Assembly (NCBI RefSeq): GCF_014839805.1
Contig: NC_051142.1
Coordinates: 1,178,001-1,242,000, forward strand
Length of the DNA: 64,000 bases
DNA from: Manduca sexta
Taxonomy: Eukaryota > Arthropoda > Insecta > Lepidoptera > Sphingidae
Reading direction: 5' to 3'
Part shown: in pieces, positions 34,180-46,280 of the stretch
How positions within the stretch are numbered: position 1 is the first letter of the stretch
Layout: the number at the start of each line of letters is the position of its first letter
Notes under the pieces: generated by a model
What the model saw: only the letters and a program-made list of their open reading frames with translations
What the model was told of the DNA's origin: nothing
Database searches by the model: none
Made by a program: the position numbers and the translations under genes

Positions 34180-34970
34180 ACTTTACAATCAACCCTTTAG
34201 CCGCGTGGTTGACCGTCAAATAATAAAAAAAACTCCGCTTTTTATTACACTTTTTTTTTCTCTTTGGCAAGGCGCGGTTGATTATACTTTTTTGTTTTTT
34301 AAACTTTCTACAGTTTATAATACCGTTCCATTTTTAAACTTTTGAATTTTGTATGACAAATGAATATTTTTACAATGGTTAACTGTTCTTTACTTATATA
34401 CTCTTTTTTCTCTTTATTTAAAAAAAACAACCGGGACTAAAAATAATTTTAAGAATTAATTTGATGTTAGCGCCTAAGATGGATCTAAATCAAAATAGGA
34501 AAAAAAAAATACTTATTATGTTTAAAAAAAGATACAAATAATTGAGAAAATATATTAAAGCTATTTGATGCTGTGTTTCAGATTCGATATTTATTAATAT
34601 TGTCAACAAGTAATGTAGTGAAAGGAAACTGGGCAGTAGGTATTGAAACGTGTACTTAATGCAACCAAAACTAACGCTTTAATTTATTACGTGGCACGGA
34701 AGGTAATTTTGCATAAATTGTGAATATTCATGAGTATCCAGTATGTCTTGTGTGTAAATGTGTTTATGTTTTGAATGAAGTCGAAAGCGGGCTTTTGAAG
34801 TCAAGGTCGCAGCTTCGGTTCCGAGTTCGGGCCTATTTTGGTACTTTTGAATATTCTAAGTAGGTAGTTATTTTTGCAGAGGACTGTTCGAAATATATTT
34901 TAATAGATTTTTTACGTATATATAACATTATTATATAGTCAAAATTAGGTAAAAATCTGACAAGTCCGTC
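34180..34970. other. Very AT-rich noncoding DNA
   Basis: Long T and A runs. A tRNA-like scrap (GGTTCCGAGTTCGGGCC) lies at 34818-34834. No coding evidence. Confidence 0.4.
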
Positions 34971-34974
34971 TAGA

Positions 34975-35030
34975 AATCTTAAGCCGAGGCCTATGTTCAG
35001 CAGTAGACTTCACCTGGATGATGATCAGGT
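34975..35030 (+). repeat. RTE-type 3' end fragment
   Basis: AAGCCGAGGCCTATGTTCAGCAGTAGAC is followed by TGGATGATGATCA, matching the classic RTE 3' end (GAGGCCTATGTTCAGCAGTGGAC followed by (TGA)n). No coding part is present. Confidence 0.55.
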
Positions 35031-35429
35031 AAATATACTGTCTTCACACTCTCAGGTAAATTCATAGTTGCCACTTAATGTAAATACAATATAGGTGCAT
35101 GCATAAAATGTGAGAGGAAATGCGCCGATTTTTGTACTCAATGGTAAAAACTACCTTAGCAGCAATATTATTTTATCAAAGTAGTTTTCGTCATTGCAAA
35201 TCTATTTTGCCAGTCTTGGAAACCTCGTGATGTTCCCCGAATAAATCTTTATCAACCTTTTTTAAGACAAATATCTTTTACGTACAAGCGTCATTGAAAT
35301 AAATTCAAAAAGCAAATTTATATATCTCACCCTGGCTTTTTATCATAAACATCTGACGCGTGTAAAATAACGCCACCACGATGTTTTTCTTAAAACAAAA
35401 ACATTTCACTAACATTAAGCCAATTTTTC

Positions 35430-35545
35430 GCGATAGCGTCGGGCGGTTTCGGAAAAATTCGGCTGTTTTCGGCAATTGGCCGCCCGAAACGTCGCAGTGA
35501 TCGCCAGTTTAGCGTGAACCGTCTGCCCCGCGCGTTCTAGGCAGC
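35430..35545. promoter_or_regulatory. CpG-rich island with an 8-bp inverted repeat and TTCGG words
   Basis: TCGGGCGG (35439-35446) is complementary to CCGCCCGA (35480-35487). TTTCGG, ATTCGG and TTTCGG occur between them. CGTCGCAGTG and GCCCCGCGCG follow. No Inr with a downstream element was found. Confidence 0.32.
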
Positions 35546-36301
35546 CTAGTAGCACGTAGGGGTGTGGTGATATATTGTCGGAGGTCAGGTTTGGTTGGTC
35601 GTTTGTTCGGCTAACCTTGGCCTAGTTTGATAATGCTCTAGGCCCGCGTCGCAGCTGTTGAGAGATAATGGCTATGATGGAATGATAATTCGCTTCCTAA
35701 ATGGAATTTTCGTTTGATATTACAATTGATTAGGTAACATGTCGGTGCAAGTCAGGGACGTTATTTTTTATTATTAGGTACAACTAGTTACAATACTTTT
35801 TCCTGATATGTAGAGGTGTCAATTTTATTTTGAACTATTATCACGCGATAAGGGAAACTACCTTTAGTTTAAATAACAACTCACTATAATCGCTGAAGAT
35901 TAAGCAGAAGTTTATTAGCCACGATATGATAGGTGGTAAGCCTACCTCCAAATCAGGCACTAAAGACGTTATAAAAACCTTCAAAGTGTAAAAAATATAA
36001 AAGACGTTCAAAGTCTGACTTCCTAAATTTCTTCATAAACTAGTGATGGGAAGTTTAACCCGAAGGCCTGTCAAAAGCAGCGAAGGTCCGTGCCCAACAC
36101 TAGAAATAACTTTGGTGATCGCAACATGTATAAATGCAAATATCTGCCAAAACATGAATGTTATCTTAATACCTTTTGTAATAAGTGATGAATTTTTATC
36201 AAAATTAGGTCATGATTGTCGTATTTTATTATTTATTTAAAACCTCACTCATCACTGTATCTTCAAAGAGGTATAATAATTGTGCAAGTATAATAATTAC
36301 A

Positions 36302-36441
36302 CCAGGTCTGTATTATATATTGCCTACTACTAAGCACGGACCTCCGCTACTACTTATAGGGTTTAGGCCTTAGTCTACCACCTGCACTAGTAAGGATTGG
36401 CAGACTTTACATACTTACCTTCGAAATTCTTCTGAGAATTT
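36302..36441 (-). repeat. RTE-like tail fragment
   Basis: On the minus strand it reads from ATTTCGAAGGTAAGTATGTA through CCAATCCTTACTAGTGCAGG to GTAGTAGGCAATATATAATACAG. This is the same family as 8770. The terminal (ATT)n is lost. Confidence 0.7.
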
Positions 36442-37257
36442 TCAATATTATGAATATTTATTGTTACTTATTATCACGCTAATTTAGAATAATTGGAAGT
36501 TAACAGAGTAAATATCAAATGACGCGTAATTTTCACGATTTAAAGATCTATTAAAAGTCTAAAATAGTGTGGTTTTGAATAAAAATCCTTGCAATAAAAA
36601 CGGATTTAAAGGTCTTTTTGATTAACAGCTAACTTGTGTTTACATTATAATAAATTCTATTGAAATGACAATGATTACAAAATTAAAATTGTACTTTAAT
36701 TTTGTTTAATGCTTCAGTGTTTGTCTTCATGTGTAATAATATTATACCAATAATATAATTATATGGTTCTATTATTAAAAAGCGGTGTTATCCATGGTCG
36801 TTCTTTGTTAGTGCCACACCATCATTTGTCAATGGTGCCTCTTGTAATGTTCAAATCCTCGACCCACTTAGGATGCGGCTTAGGATTGTGTATTAATTGG
36901 ACGAGTAAACTTTACTATGGTTTTTAAACATATTTTATGTGTTTGTGATGGTTTAATTGGGTAAATATTTTGGTAAAATTGTTGAGGTTTTTATTTTTGA
37001 AAGGAGAGGGATAAGTTGTGTATATGCATTGTCAGGGTTTACGCCATCCACATACTATCTTTGTATGAAAATAGTTTTGGTAATCTAGCTGTAACTATAT
37101 AAACATATTTGGAGCATAATAATACATCCTTGAGTACTTTCATAAGCATATATTTCAATAAATATTAATACATTTATAATGTGTATCTGGGGACTCGAAA
37201 ACAACTGAACGTAATGACAAAACTTCATATTAACTGTCATTCAACAAACTATTCGAG

Positions 37258-37340
37258 ACCGAGAGACTGCCTTCCCACACGCACGCCCCCTCCCGCTGCC
37301 CCCTCCAGCCCCTCCGTAAAGTATGCGCCGACCTCAAGTA
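37258..37340 (+). other. C-rich stretch
   Basis: ACGCACGCCCCCTCCCGCTG and CCCCCTCCAGCCCCTCCG give a G-rich minus strand with weak quadruplex potential. The 61-codon frame here is Pro/Ser-rich only because of the composition. Confidence 0.3.
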
Positions 37341-38220
37341 CTTCCACACGTATAAGACAACCTTGATCTCTACCTATTACTGAAAAATGCTGCATTAAAA
37401 TCACCCAACTTATTGTCTTGCACTGTACTACACAAGTTATCGATTGTCGCCTCTACGCCTAATATAGTAGAGTCGGTATTTGTGTAACGTAGTACTTCGT
37501 AGACCTTGACGGGTAGCCTTGCTTGTATCTAGCGTCCGTTCTTTCCGCCTTCGCCGAATCAATTTGTACATTATTTTTATTCAGTTATATAAAGAAAAAT
37601 ATATTTTTGTTTTCGGCTTAGTGTTTTTCCTCTGTCGGGAATATATTATGAAAGTTTTAGGTTTTTTGATATTTATTACGTAATTTCGCTTTTTTATATG
37701 ACGCAACGAAAAAAACATCGTATTGAATGTCACTGTATTTAAAATTAACTATATGATATGCAACAGATAAAATGTCCTTCAAACTGTAACAACTCTGTTT
37801 GTTGATATATATAACGTAAATTCGAACAGTCGCCTGTAAGCGATTTTCATTGTTATTAACACCTTGCCAGAGAAAACGCGCATTGAAGGAGTACGAAGCG
37901 TATTGGGGATAGGATTTTTATGGAATCTCATACACCATGAAATGTAACAACAAGTCCACCTTACCCCAATTTTCTATAAAATATTGTCCCATAAATACTG
38001 TAGACAACTACGTCTCAGACAAAATAGATCCCTCTTCAGGATATATCTGTCATAATATATTGTATAATAAAGAAAAGGAATGAAATAGTTAACTAGCATT
38101 ACAATATAACGAAGGATAAATGTGAGTGAAACCAAGCTATGGCCGTCTGACTAAAGGTCGGCCGATTGTTTATTTTGACCTATAATACTGACCCATAAAG
38201 TCAAACTGCAGCCCGTTCAC

Positions 38221-38275
38221 ATCAGGCGCGACGTGACGTCGGCGTCACGTCACGCGGCAAATTGCGTCTGAGCGT
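38221..38275. promoter_or_regulatory. Palindromic cluster of TGACGT/ACGTCA sites
   Basis: ACGTGACG (38231-38238) pairs perfectly with CGTCACGT (38243-38250) around a TCGG loop, and another ACGTCAC follows. Overlapping bZIP (CREB/ATF/XBP1-type) cores are therefore packed into about 25 bp. A further TGACGTGTC and ACGTCA lie near 38610-38632. Confidence 0.42.
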
Positions 38276-38599
38276 GTGATTAGGATTTAAAAGATGTTTT
38301 TCTTTGATCTCTGTAAAAAATAGAGTTTTTTTTTATATTTAGACGTTTATCTGAGTAAACGATTTTTAAGAAGTGTATTGGGTTTTTTTTATTTAAGCAA
38401 GCTAGGTATTTAAAATACCGCGAGAATTTTCGATTTTTCCGGTCTGCCTGTAAATTGTTTTTCGCGGACGCATAACGCCAAAAGGAGCCACTATGGCGCG
38501 TGTATGTCCACCCTAAGTAATCGATATATGATGAGATATCCTCCATCATCATAAAAAACACTAAAGCTGACTAAAAAGAGACTTCTAAAAAGATATTCA

Positions 38600-38860
38600 C
38601 TTGTCGGTATGACGTGTCGTGCGCGTTACGTCACACAACCAGTCTACCGAATTCGCGTCGGCCCACCGCGCTCGGCTCGCCCCAACGTAATCGTCAAAAG
38701 TATGTCATGATCAGTAGGTTAAGTTTAAATTAATTGATACGAGGGCCGAACGCGCCGCGCACCAAGGTCCCCACCGCGCCACCATTACCGGTGGGCCGGG
38801 GTGCGAATTTTTACCATACTACCATCCGAGGTCGCTGTTGCAACCGTAGTGCGAATTTGT
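38600..38860. promoter_or_regulatory. GC-rich region with UPRE-like site
   Basis: TATGACGTGTCGTGCGCG and TTACGTCACAC are followed by CGCGTCGGCCCACCGCGC and, further right, GGGCCGAACGCGCCGCGC. TGACGTGT resembles the XBP1/ATF6 response core. The 76-codon frame starting in this block has no recognisable domain. Confidence 0.32.
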
Positions 38861-39962
38861 TACATTGGATGCTAAATTTTTATGTGTTACGGTGTGTTAT
38901 ACGTATGAAGTGTGAAATGTCCTTGGCTATAAAAAAATCGACTAAACCGTCGCGCATTGTCTGATGTCTCACGCGATTCATATTTGGATACAGGCTATTT
39001 TATTTATTACAAAAATATTATTGTATCCCGGCTTAGTTAAATATCTACATAGCACCATTAAATAGAGCATACTTCAAATAGCAGGTTGACTAGACGATTT
39101 TTAAAATAATGGCGGCCTGTTTGACTATATTGTACCGGTCAGCCCCGAAATTACACTAGCCAGAAACATCTACTGCTCCGAGTTTTCCAAATGTAGGAGA
39201 TTTTAAAAGAGATCCACGTGAACCAGATAATCGTTTTAAAAATAGATACAGATAATTTCATGTCAGGGTATCGATTGTTTGCGTATTAGAAAGTATTATG
39301 CCTTGTGAAAGTAACAAGGCGACGAAATAATAATAGCATTTAGAGGTTATGAACATTCTTACAGGCAAAGTATGAAATCATTTCGACAAATAGACATGAG
39401 ACTCTTGACTTCATAGTTTTGTGGACTCCAATCAAAGTAAGTTGAAAAAGACATCCCTTCGTGTGAAAGAAAGTATCTATGTTAATCTAATACCAGATTG
39501 CCATAATTTTATCTATATAGCAGCAGCACGTTCAATGTATGTTCCCTCTTAGACTTAAAATAAATCAAGGTTTCATTTATTAATTATTAAATTTATGGTC
39601 AAGCGAATTCCAAGAAAGATTAAGATGTAAATTTTTGTCAAGTTCCTAGAAATTACATGCGATAAGTCCAAACTTGTAACCAACTCAGTTGTTATTATTT
39701 CATAATGGCCTCAAATAAATCAAAAATTCATGCATAATATAATACATTTAAAACTTGATGCCTGTAAGAGTGTGACTCGAATTCTTTCTATATGTTTATC
39801 TAATCGTTACATATTAAGTTGTGTGCCGCACGGGGGCGTGATTTGGGAGAGGCTGTGGCAGCGTGGGCCAAATGCCACTAGTGGGTGTCGATTGATATCC
39901 GCTCTCGTTTAACAAACTTTACGTTTATTCGCGATGTTTTTACCTTCGACTTTTATTTCCTT

Positions 39963-40064
39963 CTAGGGCATAGGCATATGCATTCGCTGTCCAGCAAGCC
40001 TATTCCATCCTATGATTTGATAGGCTAAATTTATCGTTACGGGAACAAATTTCATCTAGAGAAG
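39963..40064 (-). repeat. SINE tail fragment (same family as 19415)
   Basis: The plus strand carries CCATCCTATGATTTGATAGG followed by a TATCGTTACGGGAACAAAT stretch. This aligns by eye with CCGTCCCATGATGTGATAGG and TATCGCCATAACGGACACAA in the 19415 copy. The tRNA-like head is absent, so this is a 5'-less, diverged fragment. Confidence 0.5.
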
Positions 40065-40750
40065 TTAAGCTGTACGCCGGCTTTATAGAGCTTAGTAGAA
40101 TAAGAGTATCTTTTAAATTCGTATGAAGAAATAATTACGTTGGGTACCCCAAGATGTTCTATTCGCCGTCGTTGAAATTCATTACAATATTAATGCTGTT
40201 CATAATTACACGATCACCAAATTAAGGTATATTTCCTTCATACATATTTATGAATATTATTGTTATCTGTTCAATTAACACCGACAATTAAAAGCTTTAA
40301 AAACATAAAATCGCGTTTTCGTGAGTGCAACACCATTCGTACCTTACTTAATGGATATAAAAACGTAAGTGCATGTATTTTTAAAGATATTCATGAAACA
40401 TGTTTCAATTGAGAGCTAGATATGTTAACGTTTTTCAATTTTAGGGACAAGCAAAGATATAGCTATTAGCTAGTAACTAAAGACATTCCAATAGTTTCCT
40501 GATTTTCTGTTTCAAGATGTTACTATATTGAAAAAAAAAAAAACTTCCAATTCCAATCAACTGTTGCATAAAACGTTATATAAATTGGTCATATAATAAA
40601 TTTTAGGTTAAAACTTGATTCCCACGTTGTTTGAAATATCGCTTGTATCAAAGGCCATGCGTGTACTTTTTGCATGCACATATTGCGGTCAACTAGATAA
40701 GCACTAGGTGACCTAAACTTGAACTGGATTCGTTCAATATAATACGCCTA

Positions 40751-40840
40751 AATGTGATGTGACGTCACCGAACGGCCGATGTTTTTAGGGCGCCTTGCGA
40801 AACTACATTTTGCTGCGTATGCGCACCGCGACAGTTCTGC
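40751..40840. promoter_or_regulatory. Perfect CRE plus NRF1-like site
   Basis: GTGACGTCAC at 40759-40768 contains the full palindromic CRE TGACGTCA. TGCGTATGCGCA (40814-40825) is one base off the NRF1 consensus, and GGGCGCC lies between them. The spacing and CpG content suggest a promoter or enhancer. Confidence 0.42.
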
Positions 40841-41619
40841 ACTAAACAATAATCAGTGTTGCAACATGTTCCAATTACTCGCATTTGTGTGCAATTAATA
40901 TTAAACTGGGCCATATTTATAAAGATCATCGTGACAGATATTGGTTGCTAGAGTTTGTTCGCGGCTGCGCTCTTGTTTAAGCATTTTCCCGTTATATAAA
41001 GCCATTAGCCATATTGTACACCCGCCTGGGTAAAAGTAGCCAATGTTAATTGAGAGTTTGGTGTATCTGTGTGCTACTAGTATTATAGTAAGTAGCTTAG
41101 AATGCCAATTTAGCAAATTTATAATAACTTAAAAATAGGCAGTTCAATTCGTTCCCCTTCGTCTACTCTGTGGCTATAGAATTTAGGAATATGGATTAGA
41201 AATTGCTAAATAGGTACGTATACACGGACGGACATTTTTAATGTTTATAAGGTAGGTATCTACTAATCTAATCTTAAACAATTAGTAATTCATCACACGT
41301 TTCGACCACAACACAATTTTACAAGGTAGATATTATATTCCATTCTGATTATGGTTATTTTTTTACTTTTATATTTTCTTTATCTCTCTAATTTGTACAG
41401 CTGATTGTTTAGAAGTAAATACAGTCTTTATGGAATTATTAACTGTTGAAAAACAGCAATATGTTTTCGAAAGGTATCATGTTGTTATAGTAATATGAAG
41501 TGGACTATTTTTTGGTTTTGATCGAAGGTCACAGTTCGCATGAGGCATTTTATTATCAAAAGCCCTTGATACCTTTGGATACGTCTAATAACTTGATTTT
41601 TATGTAAAAAACTAAATGT

Positions 41620-41965
41620 GGCTTGAAGCTTTTCCCGCGTGAAAAGCGTATCCCGCTGCCCTAAAACTTTGTACGACACCAGTGCTTTTTTAAAAAAATC
41701 TAAACAAAAAATCTCTTTCCCATGGGAGCAAGTTACAGGAATAAATAGTAGCCTACAGCACCCAGTAGTAATATAGCTTCTTATTAGTGAAAAAAATCTA
41801 AATCGGTTTAGTTGTCTTGTAGATTTAAACAAACAAAAATCTCTTCAGCTTTATATATTACCATCAAGTTTGCTTTTTAGAAGTGAACGCATTACAAATA
41901 ATAAATGGATGAGCCACAGAGATAAAGTTTCGTATTAACATATAATCTACCTTTATCCCGCAATA
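41620..41965 (+). repeat. Older repeat interrupted by the 41966 insertion
   Basis: GCTTGAAGCTTTTCCCGCGTG, GGAATAAATAGTAGCCTACAGC, TTCTTATTAGTGAAAAAAATC and GTTTAGTTGTCTTGTAGATTT match the 11262 type. The sequence then continues to TTATCCCGCAATA, where the RTE-like copy inserted. It resumes at 42166 and ends with a GGACAAAGCCGCGG...CTAG terminus. The antisense 115-codon frame here (41485-41832) is a by-product. Confidence 0.6.
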
Positions 41966-42153
41966 ATAATAATAATAGCAGCCCTGCATTATATACTTGC
42001 CCACTGCTGAGGACGGGCCTCCTCTACTACTGAGAGGGATTAGGCCTCAGTCCACGCTGGCCTATTGCGGGTTGGTAGACTTCACACACCTTCGAAATTC
42101 CTATAGAGAACTTCTCAGATGTGCAGGTTTCCTCACGATGTTTTCCTTCACCG
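41966..42153 (-). mobile_element. RTE-like tail insertion with a 13-bp target-site duplication
   Basis: A well-preserved 188-bp copy of the 8770 family in minus orientation: (ATT)n at the left, then CCACTGCTGAGGACGGGCCT, AGAGGGATTAGGCCTCAGTC, AACTTCTCAGATGTGCAGG and GATGTTTTCCTTCACCG. It is bounded by TTATCCCGCAATA at 41953-41965 and 42154-42166, a perfect 13-bp duplication. This is the expected mark of target-primed reverse transcription with 5' truncation. It interrupts an older repeat (41620-41965 plus 42166-42225). Confidence 0.85.
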
Positions 42154-42165
42154 TTATCCCGCAAT

Positions 42166-42225
42166 ATTGAAGTGAAATAAATCCGCAAAAGGAATTCCAC
42201 GAGGACAAAGCCGCGGTTAAACTCT
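42166..42225 (+). repeat. 3' end of the interrupted Helitron-like repeat
   Basis: After the insertion the host repeat continues as ATTCCACGAGGACAAAGCCGC then GGTTAAACTCTAGTA. This resembles the GCGGACGAAGTCGCGGGC...CTAG|T terminus of lepidopteran non-autonomous Helitrons. The CTAG is followed by T, the expected Helitron insertion context. Confidence 0.5.
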
Positions 42226-43769
42226 AGTATGTGGTTATACTTGTATTGGCGGCCGGTAGGAATAAATTCAATTACTTATAATGCCCCCGATAGGCAATGC
42301 TTTATTTATAACTAGGTGTTATTCACGACTCTATTTGCGTGAAAGGCTCCTTTTTCTATTGAAAATTACTGCATTATAATTGTAATTGGGTACACAGTTT
42401 GCCTGCAAAATAAAAGCGAAGTCGGATTCATCAGTTTCACAGCCAAACACTCTGAAATATAAAATTCTGATATCGTTGAAATGATCTCAATACTTAATTA
42501 TTTTCTAGTAAGGAAAACATAATGAAATGCACCCGCCCAGAATCCGTCGCGGCGCGGACAGAGATAGGCATATCGTGATAGAGCGAGACAGATGCAAGGC
42601 TGCGATCATGGCCACGGGCTCAGCTGCTATCTTCAATCTCATTTCTAAGTACAGCTTCCTAAACCTCAATTTAGTGACGCTAAGATACAAGACATGTCTT
42701 AGTTAGAGGTTGGGCCTATGTGACTTGGTCTCAAAAACAAATCATAAAACAATGAACGGATTTTACGGATATATACCTCATTGCGAAAATAGAAATTAGC
42801 ATTTTAACTTTTCACATAATTACAATACTAAATTACCTATTTTCAGTAACGTTACAATAATTCATTTTGAGAAGTATATTTGACAAATTAATTATTATTA
42901 ACCAACTGCTCGCGAAAAGGAAAATTATGTTTCTAAGTTTAACTAATATAATTACGCACATTTAATATACAAATGAAGAGATGTAATAACTGTTATTACA
43001 TTATCAAAGAACGTCCGCGGGGCAATTGTTGATTACTATATTAATACAATAATTACTTTGTATGATGCTTAGGAAATGGATGTTATTTATCTAATATTAA
43101 ATATATTTGCGTAATAGCCAACATAGCTGCTGATTCAAGAATAAAAATAGAAGATCTGGTTATGGTATTTAGGTCAAATAATATTATCAAACTGCAGGTA
43201 CGTATAGAAATTTGCGAGGTAGGAAGCTGTTGCATTTGTGTATAAAGTTAAAGCCATTAAATGAAAGTGACAATGCGCATATCCCAAAAATACTTTTCCC
43301 CGGGAATCAAACTCCACGAATGATTATAAGATCAAGGATTTCCGTAATAAAAATGTTGGAATGTTCAAATATTGTTTGTTGATTTTTCTAAAGTATGACA
43401 GTGCCAGCGATAAGGGCGTTTACCTTACCGAATGTTATCGGAACACGTGACAACATGACTAATAGCACCGCATTAAATATCAACCAGCCTTAAATAATAC
43501 CAACCTAAAAATGTGTAATTCAATAGCATTATTTGCAGGTTAAATAGTTGTAACAGGAAGCTAATTGAGGCTACAAGTTAAAATCTGACCTTGTACCAAC
43601 TAACCACACAAGCATAAATAGCATTCAAAAACAATTGACCTCCTAAAACACTTAAATTCAACTTAAATTATTGCAATAACTCATGCACCTCGAACGCAAG
43701 TTATGAAACAATATAAAAGATTTTTAGTCGATTATGCGGATACTAAAAAGGCGATCACCGAAAGCCCAG

Positions 43770-43975
43770 TGACCCCGCCGAAACAGCCAAATAAGGCCAC
43801 AAAACGTGCGCCGACGTATCCCCGCACTAGCGCGCTGAGGCCGCGCGCGGACGTCTGACATAGACCTAGTTACTGCGACATTGGCACTACATTCCTGAGG
43901 TCACTTGTATTCGTATCGAGTGTAAAAATAAAACGCGCCAACGCAGCGCGCAGCCATTTGACAATTTTGACTTAC
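43770..43975. promoter_or_regulatory. CpG-rich island with CArG box
   Basis: CCAAATAAGG (43787-43796) is a perfect SRF CArG box. The island continues with GCGCCGACG, CTAGCGCGCTGAGGCCGCGCG and, at 43935-43965, ACGCGCCAACGCAGCGCGCAG followed by CCATTTGAC (Pho-like). No exon is recognised. Confidence 0.35.
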
Positions 43976-45613
43976 GCACATTTGAATTTGGAATTTGTTT
44001 CTTTTTAAAATAAGCATTGAAAAAACCGAGTAATCAATATTTTTAGTTACAATTAGTTTAATTTTTCATTGTATTTCAAGAGAAACGGCATCGAAATTCC
44101 CACTAATACTAAGGACGTTTCTGTTCAAATTTAAACGAGGTCGGAAGCGTTAATGTATTTATAACCTTTCTCTCTTTGTTTTCATAAACTTACTTGAGTC
44201 AGCCAGCGAGTGACTTTTATCGCCATTAAAACCTCTTTGACGCAAAAACTGGTGACACGACTTTGACAGATGTCAAGGCATTTGTCAAGAAGCGAGCGTC
44301 GCTACTTTATGACTTTCGCAAGAGTTGGCTTGCCGTATGTTTATACGTGGAATTAGAATTCTATGTATGTTACACGATCTTACATCATGCCCGTATTATT
44401 TTCCTACTGCATCTTTTCTCAATCGCACAAGGACTTGTGGTTATGACATATTAGAGTGTCAAACCGTGACATTCTGTGAATTGTTATGACATTATGTCAA
44501 TTTACGTATGCTTGACATTCAATTGTTTCAAAATACCAGTGGTTTGATAATATGAAGTTTTTAATTGGTTTTTATTATCTGACTAGATAGACTGTAGTTA
44601 ATTTTATCTACTGCTTCGTAAGAAGGTACTACAGTTAATGAAATTACCATATTAAAAAGAAAAAGAAAATAGGTATTACTAGTTCATAGTCTTTACTGGA
44701 CGTCAGGTTACAATGTTGCTTCTATAATTATTAATGAAATTGTCTCTACTAGCAGCGTTTGTAAGGAAATTACTAGTCACAGTAAACATTAGGCTGTGGA
44801 ACACAATTTTCTAAAAATATGAGGAAAAAAAAAACAGGTTGTTTCGACGCAGATATATTTCCGCAAATAGATTTATACTTTATTATGAATCTGAAGTTGT
44901 TATTGGTTAGCAACGATTCGAGGAATTTGTACTTACTCCTTTAAGTATTTGTGAGCTATTTCTATGTCCCGGGAAGAGAGTTTTGCATGGTACGAGTCTT
45001 GTGTGGAAGCTAATTAGTAACTCAACTGAAAGATAGGAGCTGGTTGTTTATCGGCGCAAATATCACGATTATATTCACAAACATCTGAAGTGCAAGGTAA
45101 TATAGACAAAACGGACATCTTCTCCCTCTTTTCTGCCAGCCCGAGCTAGCTTCTTTCGTTACTTTTCATTGATTTTATATCCAATACAAAAGTCTGTTGT
45201 TATAACCTGATTATAATAATGATTACTCTAATTTACCTTGACTTATAAGAGCAACTATTCGCCTACGTGATGAACAAAGTACTCTATTTTAATTTAATCA
45301 GACGGATACTAGAATATGTTGTGCAATTGAATGTGTAATAAAGGCTAGAATGAAACATTTCGAGGTTCATATTAGTTTATAATGGCTAATAACGAATGCA
45401 TTAGCCACTTGCATTTCAAATGTGTATATTAGAAAATGAACGTTTATTTGAATGTCATTAAATGCCGCGCGCTTTCTATGTCAAAGGTCAGAGAAAATAG
45501 TTACGCAATAGTTTACGTAACACATACACAGATAAACTTCGATCATTTAGTGCAGCATAACGTAGCATAATGCGTATTTACGATTATGACTATCATATTA
45601 TACATACACTCAC

Positions 45614-45858
45614 GCCATTAACACTGTAGGGATAGGCAGGGGCACAACTGAGCGTGCGCTCTCTCCTTGCCGTGCGTATTCTGTCCTAAGATGTGATGGG
45701 GGGCGAAGCTATAGCTATATCAGGCACAAACCAGACTCCGGGCTGATACTGACTAGAACAACCTAATATCACTTTGCCCAACCCGGAGACCGAACCCGAG
45801 TTCTGATCACCGCAGGCAAACCGTAATATAACACCTGCTAATACGCCACCGAGACAGT
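45614..45858 (-). repeat. tRNA-derived SINE, long copy
   Basis: It has the same family body as 19415 and 63417. The minus strand reads TGTCTCGGTGGCGTATTAG at the head, a degraded box B, the TGGGCAAAGTGATATTAGG segment, CCGGAGTCTGGTTTGTGCC and the Ser/Pro-like GC tail near 45650. More diverged at box B than the 19415 copy. Confidence 0.75.
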
Positions 45859-46001
45859 CATATTATGCCGAAGATTGATAAAAAAAATGTGTCGTGGTCT
45901 TTTTAAATTACATTTGTATTTATTAGTTATTTATGATATACTATCATAATTTATTTATATGATATAAATTGTACAATACAATTTCTAGTTCGTATAAATA
46001 G

Positions 46002-46014
46002 AGGTCAATGAACA
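46002..46014. promoter_or_regulatory. Ecdysone-response-like inverted repeat (IR1)
   Basis: AGGTCA-A-TGAACA is an IR1 of nuclear-receptor half-sites with one deviation in the right half. EcR/USP binds IR1 elements of this kind. Single short site, so chance is possible. Confidence 0.3.
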
Positions 46015-46190
46015 GGTAATTAATACAGGTTTAGTATCAAAAGTACTAGTATATCTTAATCGACTACTATTTTCCCGGAATACACCTAATCATGAAAGCA
46101 ACTCCGAAATACCATAATCTAAGAGTAAGACAACCAGGCCTCGCTATCGCCTGTAAGTCTTCAGAGAAGTTAATGAAATCCCTGTGATTT

Positions 46191-46280
46191 GGCAGGGTAT
46201 GGGGTGGGAGGTTCGGCGTGGGTGCGTAGTACGCGCGGGGTTACACGTGCCACCGCCCTCCCGGGGCACAGTGCTGCATT
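46191..46280 (+). other. G-rich block
   Basis: GGG, GGGG and GGG (46195-46208) with a further GGG at 46220 and GGGG at 46237-46240. It is a possible quadruplex with one long loop. A minus-strand frame covers it without family resemblance. Confidence 0.3.

Noticed and set aside
37075..37098. TTTGGTAATCTAGCT matches 15 bases of the complement of miR-79 and resembles miR-9
   Set aside because: The seed region differs (ACAGCT in place of AAAGCT on the minus strand), and neither strand has a partner arm that would form a pre-miRNA hairpin within 60 nt.
41485..41832. 115-codon minus-strand open frame
   Set aside because: It is the antisense of a common TTATTAGTGAAAAAAAT-type repeat and has no domain.
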